NCBI GenBank assembly: GCA_021797025.1
Contig: JAKAAK010000085.1
Coordinates: 1-11,680 of the forward strand
Reading direction: 5' to 3'
DNA from: Thermoplasmata archaeon
GTDB taxonomy: Archaea; Thermoplasmatota; Thermoplasmata; Thermoplasmatales; Thermoplasmataceae
Length of the DNA: 11,680 bases
The notes beneath the pieces were generated by a model. That model was not told the origin of the DNA and made no database searches. It saw nothing but the letters and a program-made list of their open reading frames with translations. The position numbers and the translations under genes were made by a program. Below are positions 6,240-11,680 of this stretch, piece by piece. Each line of letters starts with the position of its first letter. Positions within the stretch are counted from its first letter, which is position 1.

Positions 6240-6722
6240 ATGGATATTTCTGAGGTTGAGATAGAAAGACCAGAGGGTGTAAATGTAATAATTGGCTATT
6301 CACACTTCATAAAGACGGTGGAAGACCTCAACGAAATCATAAAAACCGTAATACCTAACTGTGAATATTCAGTGGTCTTTTCAGAGGCATCAGGAGACAA
6401 ACTCATAAGATTCGAGGGAAACAGCAGTGAACTGGTAGATGCTGGAATAAATAACATTAAAAGGATTTCTGCCGGGCACACATTTATCATTATGCTGAAA
6501 AATGCATTTCCCATCAGCATATTACCACAGTTGAAGATGAGCCAGGAAATAGGGACCATATACGCAGCCACTGCAAATCCCTTGAAGGTGATAATAGCAA
6601 AAACCGAAAAAACTAATGCAATAATCGGGGTTGCAGATGGGTATTCACCTGTTGGTGTAGAATCTGATGTGGACAAGAAAAAACGCAGAAAGTTTCTGAG
6701 AGACATCGGTTATAAATCCTGA
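6240..6722 (+). CDS. adenosine-specific kinase family protein (COG1839)
   Basis: A 160-residue protein matching the adenosine-specific kinase family, small trimeric proteins known from structures of archaeal and Thermotoga members and proposed to bind adenosine and phosphorylate it. The whole family pattern is visible: SHFIKTVEDLNEII (21-34), the FSEASGDKLIRFEGN stretch (47-61), ISAGHTFIIM (76-85), FPISIL (90-95), the hallmark ATANPLKVIIAKTEKTNAI (110-128), GVADGYSPVGVE (130-141) and RRKFLRDIGYK (149-159). Length is normal for the family. Biochemical proof of the kinase role is limited, so treat the activity as provisional. The TGA stop ends at 6722 and the next base is the first nucleotide of a tRNA gene, so the mRNA and tRNA may share a transcript. 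Confidence 0.93.
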   Translation: MDISEVEIERPEGVNVIIGYSHFIKTVEDLNEIIKTVIPNCEYSVVFSEASGDKLIRFEGNSSELVDAGINNIKRISAGHTFIIMLKNAFPISILPQLKMSQEIGTIYAATANPLKVIIAKTEKTNAIIGVADGYSPVGVESDVDKKKRRKFLRDIGYKS

Positions 6723-6795
6723 GGGCCCGTGGTGTAACGGATTATCATATAGGCCTCCGGAGCCTATAATCCGGGTTCGAATCCCGGCGGGCTCA
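6723..6795 (+). tRNA. tRNA-Arg (anticodon CCG)
   Basis: The cloverleaf folds well. The acceptor stem GGGCCCG pairs with CGGGCTC (6788-6794, one G-U pair). The anticodon stem TAGGC/GCCTA encloses a normal 7-base loop CTCCGGA with anticodon CCG at 6757-6759. The variable loop has 4 bases, and the T arm is CCGGG-TTCGAAT-CCCGG. The D stem is weak (G-U, U-A, G-C, then a U-U mismatch). The discriminator base is A and the 3' CCA is not encoded; there is no intron. The gene starts on the base after the stop codon of the preceding gene and no independent promoter is visible at the expected distance, so its 5' end probably comes from RNase P cleavage of a longer transcript. Confidence 0.95.
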
Positions 6796-6806
6796 TAGAG
6801 ATAATA

Positions 6807-6814
6807 AGTTTATA
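6807..6814 (+). promoter_or_regulatory. TATA-like element upstream of the AGPS-like operon
   Basis: TTTATATA lies here, which would place a start near 6838, about 60 nt before the TTG at 6901 and next to an out-of-frame ATG at 6840. A second TATA-like stretch, TTTTAAGTA (6881-6889), would start transcription near 6910. Which is used cannot be told from sequence. Confidence 0.35.
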
Positions 6815-6900
6815 TATTAGCTAGGCTACTAATTTATTAATGCTGATCTCGCAGTCTGTATTAATAGTATTATTACATAATTTTAAGTATACGTTCATAT

Positions 6901-8412
6901 TTGTATTCTGTGTCACTATCCGTTCTTTATGGGGCAAATATAGATAGAGATTTTACAGAAGAATTTAATTTTATAGAAAAACTTTTTTCGATCCATAGTG
7001 AAATTGTATGGGATGGGGAAGGAAATATAAATAGTTACAAAGAAGAAGAAAGTACCGAAGAACTTGCCAAATATTTTCCTGAAGCATCATTCCAAAGTGA
7101 TCTGGAAACACGGTATATGCATTCAATCGGCAAATCATCCGTTGAAATATTAGAATCAAGGATTGGTTTACACATACCAATTGTGGATGGAGTTGTTTAT
7201 CCTGATAACAGCAATATAAACGCAATAATTAATGGCATTTCAAATTCTGGCAAAAAAGCATTAATATACGGCGGCGGAACAAATGTTTCCGGTTGTTTCA
7301 GAATGAAGCCTGGAAAGGGAGTGATAGCAATAAACACCTCAAAATTAAATAATATCTCTATTACCGGTAATGTCATAAGTGCCGGTGCAGGTATAACAGG
7401 ACCTGAACTTGAGAAAGAAGCGAACGCTCATGGACTGACATGTGGAAACTTTCCAGAATCATTTAATTATTCAACTCTTGGAGGATGGATAGCGACAATG
7501 GAAAATGGCCAGGAATCCAATCAGTATGGAGGCATAGAAAATTCAGTAATCTCGGTTAAAGTTCTTACCTCTAAGGGAGAAATATCCGATAATAAAGTTC
7601 CCAGAGAGGCGGCAGGCTTACAGGTGAAAACTGCAGTAATTGGCAGTGAGGGAAAATATGGCATAATTCTCGGTGCAACTATCAAGGGCTTCAAACTTCC
7701 TGATAAAAAATATTTCTCCTCTTATTTTTTTAAAACCTTTGAGGAAGGCATAGAGGCTATAAAGAATATGAAAAGATATCCTACTATACTTAGACTTTCA
7801 AATGAAACAGAAACCATGATAGCCTTGATGTCTGGAAAAAATACTGGAATGAAAAAAATATTTATGGATTATCTTGGTCTTCGTGGCGTAAAAAATGGGG
7901 CTATGATGATTCTGGTAAACAACGATTACCAATTTAAAGAAAAATTGATCGGAGGGATACCTACCACGGCTTACCCTGCAAAGATGTGGGCAAGGGATCG
8001 GTACAGCAGGCCGGCACTTGCCAATATACTCTGGAAACATGGATATGTACCAGACACTCTTGAAACATCCTGTCAGTGGGAGACTATTATTAAGCTTTAT
8101 CAAAACACCATCGATTCATTTAAAATTGCGCAGAAGGAAAAAGGTTTCAAGGGAATAATAATGGCCCATATTTCACACATATACCAGACCGGCGCATGTA
8201 TTTATTTTACCTATATAATCAGATCTGAAAATCCACTTGAGGATCTTTTATTCATACGGCAGATTATCATGAAAAGCATTTTGGAAAATGGTGGTTCAAT
8301 AACAGACCACCATGGAACAGGTACCTTGTTTGCCATTTACAAAAATCGTGAAAAAGAAAAAATGCAGGATCAGCTTAATGATGAATTATTTTCAGGGTGG
8401 CGGGATGAATAA
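6901..8412 (+). CDS. FAD-binding oxidase, alkyl-DHAP synthase (AGPS)-like
   Basis: A flavoprotein of the vanillyl-alcohol oxidase/PCMH superfamily, 503 residues, closest in pattern to alkyl-dihydroxyacetonephosphate synthase, which swaps the acyl chain of acyl-DHAP for a fatty alcohol to form the ether bond. Visible AGPS-type features are RYMHSIGKSS (71-80), VVYP (98-101), FAD loop YGGGTNVSG (123-131), PESFNYSTLGGWIAT (185-199) followed by YGGIEN, IGSEGKYGII (247-256), DTLETSCQW (385-393), the IYQTGACIYFTY element (427-438) and DHHGTG (469-474) at the place of the catalytic His run. Simple GlcD-type oxidases lack several of these. There is no ATG: TTG 6901 or GTG 6910 must start it, and the frame is open only back to 6868. 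Its end overlaps the next gene by 8 bp. The true substrate is unknown. Confidence 0.85.
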   Translation: MYSVSLSVLYGANIDRDFTEEFNFIEKLFSIHSEIVWDGEGNINSYKEEESTEELAKYFPEASFQSDLETRYMHSIGKSSVEILESRIGLHIPIVDGVVYPDNSNINAIINGISNSGKKALIYGGGTNVSGCFRMKPGKGVIAINTSKLNNISITGNVISAGAGITGPELEKEANAHGLTCGNFPESFNYSTLGGWIATMENGQESNQYGGIENSVISVKVLTSKGEISDNKVPREAAGLQVKTAVIGSEGKYGIILGATIKGFKLPDKKYFSSYFFKTFEEGIEAIKNMKRYPTILRLSNETETMIALMSGKNTGMKKIFMDYLGLRGVKNGAMMILVNNDYQFKEKLIGGIPTTAYPAKMWARDRYSRPALANILWKHGYVPDTLETSCQWETIIKLYQNTIDSFKIAQKEKGFKGIIMAHISHIYQTGACIYFTYIIRSENPLEDLLFIRQIIMKSILENGGSITDHHGTGTLFAIYKNREKEKMQDQLNDELFSGWRDE

Positions 8413-9760
8413 TGAGTTTTCGGCAGAAGTAAGGAATTCTAAACTCACAGAACTGGATGGGAAAAACTTTGATGTGGCAATCATAGGAGGTGGAATTACC
8501 GGTTCAGGAATTGTAAATATATTGGCTGAAAATGGGATAAAAACCATATTGCTGGAAAAAGAGGACTTTGGATCAGGCACCAGCTCCGGATCCTCAAAAC
8601 TTGTTCACGGAGGGTTGCGATATCTCCAGACAGGTAAATTTCTCGAGGTTTACCATCTTCTGCAAGAAAGGAATTATCTCATAGAACATACAGATATTGT
8701 TAAACCATTAGAATTTCATATTTTAACTGGAAAACAGATGTGGAATCCTGTGGAAATCGGTATAGGAATGGCTATTTATAATGCCATGTCAGGTAAGAAC
8801 CCACTTGTTAGATACCATCGCAACCATGGAGTGTATTCAGGAGATACAGATGGTTTTTATTCATATACCGACGGAATTACTGTGGATTCAAAACTTGTTA
8901 TCTACAATATCGTTTCAGCCTACCGGCACGGTGCACTCTGCTTCAATTATACTGAAGCATTGAGCATAAAAAAATCAGGGAATCTTTATTATATTAAAAT
9001 CCGGGATACTGTCTCACAAAAATGTTATGAAATATCATCAAAAATTGTTATAAACGCAGCAGGGCCCTGGGGAAACAATATATTAAAAATGGCGGGATTG
9101 CCAGAAGAATCTGATTTCAGATTAAGCAAGGGTATACACCTCGTATTTCCGTTTTCCCTATGGAAATTAAAAAATGCAGTTGTATTTAAGTCCAGCATCG
9201 ATGGGAGACAGATATTCATTATACCTTCTGGAGATGTGGTATACACGGGCACAACAGATACATTTGTTACAGACCCTGACGATTTCTCCGTAGGAAAGGA
9301 AGATATTGAATACCTTATAAAGAGCCTTCAATCAGTGTTTCCGGATTTCACCTATGGCAGAATTATCACAACCTTTAGCGGGATTAGAGTACTTCTGGGC
9401 TCCGGCGATGATCCTGGAAAAATATCCAGGGATTTCAGAATATCTGTAACAGAAAATTTCATATCTGTGCTCGGGGGAAAAATAACTGATTATAGGGTAG
9501 GCGCAAGAAAAACTGCAAGAATCATATCAAGGTTATTAGGTCGAAAATTAAAAATTAAAAATATGCCGTACATTGATTATTCAAGGAAATCAGATGATAT
9601 TGATAACATCATAATGTACGAATGCCCGGTGAAACCGGAGGATATTCTCAGAAGAAGACTAGCACTGAGAATATATTCACTGGATATGGGAAAATCCATT
9701 GAAGATACCGTAATTAAAAAAATGGGGGATATATATGAGGGTGCATATACTGATAAATAA
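8405..9760 (+). CDS. FAD-dependent glycerol-3-phosphate dehydrogenase (GlpA/GlpD-like)
   Basis: A 451-residue DAO-fold flavoprotein expected to oxidise glycerol-3-phosphate to dihydroxyacetone phosphate and pass electrons to the respiratory chain. Visible features: FAD motif IIGGGITGSG (26-35) with acidic LLEKEDF, the GlpD signature GTSSGSSKLVHGGLRYLQ (58-75), INAAGPWGN (216-224), FSGIRVL with Arg328, SRDF (341-344) and LGGKITDYR (356-364), where GlpD holds its substrate-binding Arg and Lys residues, and a short C-terminal helical domain (PEDILRRRLALR). E. coli GlpD has about 500 residues, so the C-terminal domain is trimmed. The ATG at 8405 overlaps the preceding gene by 8 bp and has a G-rich GGGTGG element just upstream. 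The last 26 bp overlap the next gene. The substrate is inferred from the family. Confidence 0.9.
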   Translation: MNNEFSAEVRNSKLTELDGKNFDVAIIGGGITGSGIVNILAENGIKTILLEKEDFGSGTSSGSSKLVHGGLRYLQTGKFLEVYHLLQERNYLIEHTDIVKPLEFHILTGKQMWNPVEIGIGMAIYNAMSGKNPLVRYHRNHGVYSGDTDGFYSYTDGITVDSKLVIYNIVSAYRHGALCFNYTEALSIKKSGNLYYIKIRDTVSQKCYEISSKIVINAAGPWGNNILKMAGLPEESDFRLSKGIHLVFPFSLWKLKNAVVFKSSIDGRQIFIIPSGDVVYTGTTDTFVTDPDDFSVGKEDIEYLIKSLQSVFPDFTYGRIITTFSGIRVLLGSGDDPGKISRDFRISVTENFISVLGGKITDYRVGARKTARIISRLLGRKLKIKNMPYIDYSRKSDDIDNIIMYECPVKPEDILRRRLALRIYSLDMGKSIEDTVIKKMGDIYEGAYTDK

Positions 9761-10598
9761 GTATGCCGGATCGGGCAAAGCTCCTGGAATAATGGAAGAC
9801 ATTAAATCTATCTTAACAGACTATGAAGTTACCTTCTCTTATACTGAGAAAACACCTGATAGTTTTATTGACTTTATTGCCATTAATTCTGATATAAAAT
9901 ATCTCATAGTAATTGGTGGGGATGGTACTATGAACTACGCAGCCCAGGCCCTGGCCGGAAGTGATATTATAATGATACCTGTTAATGCAGGCACAGGCGG
10001 AGACTTATCAAGAACAATAGGAAAAGTAAGGCCGCCAGATATACCAGAAATCATATCTAGAGGGAATTTTAGGGAAATTGATCTGGGTAAAATCGAAATT
10101 AACGGTGTAACAAAATTTTTTATAAACATAATGGAAGCTGGTTTGGGTGGACATGTTATGATTAGGGTCAATTCCGTAAAACGGAGAACTTCTATGACAT
10201 TCCTCACGGCCATTATCATCTCATTATTTAAAGCAAAACCTGTAAGGGCCAGTATAACAACTGAAGGGGATTCAATGACTGTGGATATCCTGGATTTGAT
10301 TGTTGCCAATGGACAGTATTACGGAAAAGGAATACATGCATCGCCGGAATCAGATATAAGTGATGGTTTTCTTGATGTTCATATTATAAAATTTATGCCA
10401 AAATACAGGGTAATGCTAAAACTTAGCTCATTAAGGACCGGTGGATATACCTCAGATAAGGATGTTATCAATAAAAGAGTTAAATCAATTCATGTTAACT
10501 GTCGGTCAATACTTGAGATAGACGGAGAAACTTTAAGTGCAGAGGACTATGAAATATCTATTTACCATAACGCTCTTAAAATATTCCCACTAATTTAG
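9735..10598 (+). CDS. diacylglycerol kinase-family (YegS/BmrU-like) lipid kinase
   Basis: A 287-residue kinase with the diacylglycerol kinase catalytic domain: INKYAGSGKA (7-16), nucleotide-binding IGGDGTMNYAA (60-70), NAGTGGDLSRT (84-94) for the usual P.GTxNDxAR element, the conserved FINIMEAGLGG (129-139), NGQYYGKGIHASPESDISDGFLDV (192-215), and IDGE (262-265) near the end. The usual Asn of GTGND is Gly here (GTGGD). Relatives phosphorylate diacylglycerol, sphingosine, ceramide or phosphatidylglycerol at the inner membrane face. The ATG has a GGGGG run 6 nt upstream and lies inside the end of the dehydrogenase gene (26-bp overlap), so the two are probably translationally coupled. In this context a glycerolipid or isoprenoid-glycerol substrate is plausible but unproven. 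Confidence 0.9.
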   Translation: MRVHILINKYAGSGKAPGIMEDIKSILTDYEVTFSYTEKTPDSFIDFIAINSDIKYLIVIGGDGTMNYAAQALAGSDIIMIPVNAGTGGDLSRTIGKVRPPDIPEIISRGNFREIDLGKIEINGVTKFFINIMEAGLGGHVMIRVNSVKRRTSMTFLTAIIISLFKAKPVRASITTEGDSMTVDILDLIVANGQYYGKGIHASPESDISDGFLDVHIIKFMPKYRVMLKLSSLRTGGYTSDKDVINKRVKSIHVNCRSILEIDGETLSAEDYEISIYHNALKIFPLI

Positions 10599-10650
10599 TA
10601 AATGGGTTTTGTAAAGGCTTAAATATTAATTTAAATTTATTTTGATTGAA

Positions 10651-10658
10651 ATATATTT
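10651..10658 (+). promoter_or_regulatory. probable TATA box of the SDR gene
   Basis: ATATATTT predicts transcription from about 10681, a few bases before the ATG at 10688. The 89-bp gap after the lipid kinase gene is AT-rich and holds no other gene, so the SDR gene can be transcribed separately. Confidence 0.4.
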
Positions 10659-10687
10659 TGATATTTCTATGATTTACGGCGATAAAC

Positions 10688-11449
10688 ATGTATGATATAA
10701 AGAATAGGGTATGTATAGTAACAGGTTCAGGGCGTGGAATAGGAAGGGAAATTGCTCTGAAACTTGCATCGGAAGGAGGGAGAGTTGTTGTCAATGTCAG
10801 AAAGCATGTTGAGGAAGGTAAAGAAACCCTGAAAGAGATAAATGAAATTTCCTCTGGAATGCTGGTGACCGCAGATGTATCCACTGAAGAAGGAAGAAAA
10901 ATGCTTTTCAGGAATACAGTGGATGAATTGGGAATTCCGGAAGTGCTTATAAATAATGCAGGTGTTGGCATTTTGGAGCCAATAGGTAATATTGAAGAAA
11001 AAAATCTGGAATTAATGTTCAGGACAAATCTGTATTCGCCCCTGAGGCTTTCAGAGGAGTTCATGAAACAATCTATGGGCGGTGTAATTATCAATGTGGC
11101 ATCCCAGGCAGGAATCAATCCATTTCCGGGTCTTGCTGTTTACGGAACTACAAAGGCAGCCCTTATAGGACTTACAAAATATATGTCCCTAGAGCTGGCA
11201 TCGCATAATATAAGAGTAAATGCTGTGGCACCTGGAGTTGTAAAAACTAAAATGGGCGACAGTCTTCTCAGTTTGATGAAACTTGACGACTCAGAATTTT
11301 TAAGAAAGTTCACTCTGACCGGGAAACTTATACCGCCGGAGGAGGTCGCAAATACCGTTATATTCCTTATAAAAAACGAATCAATTACCGGACAGGTTGT
11401 TACAATCGATTCGGGAAGTACTCAAATGGTTATGGATTATTTCAGGTAA
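10688..11449 (+). CDS. short-chain dehydrogenase/reductase (SDR), FabG-like
   Basis: A classical SDR of 253 residues. It has the cofactor motif TGSGRGIG (12-19), the structural NNAG (89-92), Asn114, and the catalytic triad Ser139, Tyr152 and Lys156 (VYGTTK), followed by NAVAPGVVKTKM (178-189) and a C-terminal GQVVTIDSG (235-243). Arg16 in the glycine motif and Arg38 after the second strand (VVVNVRK) favour NADP(H) over NAD(H). Family members reduce 3-oxoacyl thioesters, sugars or other carbonyls, and the substrate cannot be fixed from sequence. It follows the AGPS-like/GlpD/lipid kinase unit, and a mammalian SDR (PexRAP/DHRS7B) reduces alkyl-DHAP in ether lipid synthesis, which makes a similar role here a testable idea. 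Confidence 0.88.
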   Translation: MYDIKNRVCIVTGSGRGIGREIALKLASEGGRVVVNVRKHVEEGKETLKEINEISSGMLVTADVSTEEGRKMLFRNTVDELGIPEVLINNAGVGILEPIGNIEEKNLELMFRTNLYSPLRLSEEFMKQSMGGVIINVASQAGINPFPGLAVYGTTKAALIGLTKYMSLELASHNIRVNAVAPGVVKTKMGDSLLSLMKLDDSEFLRKFTLTGKLIPPEEVANTVIFLIKNESITGQVVTIDSGSTQMVMDYFR

Positions 11450-11540
11450 TAATCCCAATTCCGTAGTTATTATGGCTCTACAATTCATCTTATACCATAT
11501 TTAAAAAATAATTAATTCCGGAAATAATGTAACAGGGAAT

Positions 11541-11560
11541 ATTTTTTATGATTTTTTATG
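11541..11560 (+). repeat. tandem 10-bp repeat
   Basis: ATTTTTTATG occurs twice in a row without gap, flanked by GGGAAT on the left and TTATCCC on the right, which form an imperfect inverted pair. It lies in the gap after the SDR gene. The T6 runs could also help end transcription there. Confidence 0.6.
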
Positions 11561-11579
11561 TTATCCCGAATTGAGTTCC

Positions 11580-11587
11580 TATTTAAA
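11580..11587 (+). promoter_or_regulatory. TATA box before the truncated right-edge gene
   Basis: TATTTAAA is centred 26 nt before the ATG at 11610, the canonical distance. That ATG opens only a 5-codon frame (MLNRG) whose TGA overlaps the GTG proposed to start the next frame. Confidence 0.4.
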
Positions 11588-11623
11588 GATCACTTAAATA
11601 TAGATAGAAATGCTCAACCGAGG

Positions 11624-11680
11624 GTGAAGCTAAACAATAAGAAATTAAAATACATAATAAATCAGAAAAAGAAAGGAGTA
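11624..11680 (+). CDS. 5' end of a truncated gene, possibly a transposase or HTH protein
   Basis: From the GTG at 11624 an open frame runs off the right edge and gives 19 residues, MKLNNKKLKYIINQKKKGV. The basic, helical start with a 'KKLKYII.QK.KG' pattern resembles the beginning of the N-terminal HTH domain in several archaeal insertion-sequence transposases, but this is recall from pattern and the body of the gene is missing. No ATG is in frame; GAGG directly before the GTG is too close to act as a Shine-Dalgarno sequence. A TATA box at 11580 points to transcription from about 11610. No terminal inverted repeat could be identified. Confidence 0.4.
   Translation, partial: MKLNNKKLKYIINQKKKGV

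Noticed and set aside
6296..6706. A 136-codon minus-strand open frame within the adenosine-specific kinase gene
   Set aside because: The + strand frame shows the full family pattern; the antisense frame has no recognisable features.
6709..6717. TTATAAATC as a promoter for the tRNA gene
   Set aside because: It lies only about 10 bp before the mature 5' end, too close for archaeal transcription, and encodes the kinase C-terminus.
10576..11118. A 180-codon minus-strand open frame across the SDR gene
   Set aside because: The + strand carries a complete SDR with all catalytic residues; the antisense frame is a low-complexity Ser/Pro/Thr-rich shadow.
1..11680. CRISPR array, rRNA, integrase, plasmid origin or defence genes
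   Set aside because: No regularly spaced repeats, no rRNA-like sequence and no matching protein motifs were seen on either strand.

Overview
The window looks like chromosomal DNA of an acidophilic archaeon of the Thermoplasmatales, perhaps Ferroplasma-like; genus assignment is inference. Signs are AT-rich DNA with TATA boxes about 25 nt before many ATGs (leaderless transcripts), a tRNA gene without encoded CCA, an archaeal adenosine-specific kinase, and a thioredoxin reductase without the usual NADPH-phosphate motif, as in Thermoplasma acidophilum.

Left part (1-1704). The 3' end of an unidentified + strand gene converges, with a 4-bp overlap, on a DUF998-type membrane protein. Next, also on the minus strand, are a soluble inorganic pyrophosphatase and a small helix-turn-helix regulator. 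The regulator is divergent from a thioredoxin-thioredoxin reductase operon (1840-3163). The 135-bp divergent region holds two back-to-back TATA boxes and an exact 8-bp direct repeat with a 10-bp period, a good operator candidate.

Middle part (3378-6795). A 481-residue APC-superfamily amino acid permease is followed by a 97-residue winged-helix regulator, an anchored extracytoplasmic NTF2-like protein with seven N-glycosylation sequons, and a three-helix membrane protein. The promoters of the last two share a 12-base sequence that is part of a near-perfect 16-bp palindrome in one copy. They may form a small regulon of the winged-helix protein. Then comes the adenosine-specific kinase gene, whose stop codon directly abuts the first base of a tRNA-Arg(CCG) gene.

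Right part (6901-11449). The most interesting segment is a tightly overlapping three-gene unit. It encodes a homologue of alkyl-dihydroxyacetonephosphate synthase (AGPS, the ether-bond-forming flavoenzyme of eukaryotic ether lipids), an FAD-dependent GlpD-type glycerol-3-phosphate dehydrogenase, and a diacylglycerol-kinase/YegS-like lipid kinase. A short-chain dehydrogenase follows 89 bp downstream with its own probable promoter. The enzyme classes are those expected for building or remodelling a glycerolipid from DHAP or glycerol-3-phosphate. This is surprising in an archaeon, whose membrane lipids are built on glycerol-1-phosphate by other enzymes.

The last ~230 bp are AT-rich with a tandem 10-bp repeat, and end in the first codons of a truncated basic ORF that resembles the start of a transposase or HTH protein.
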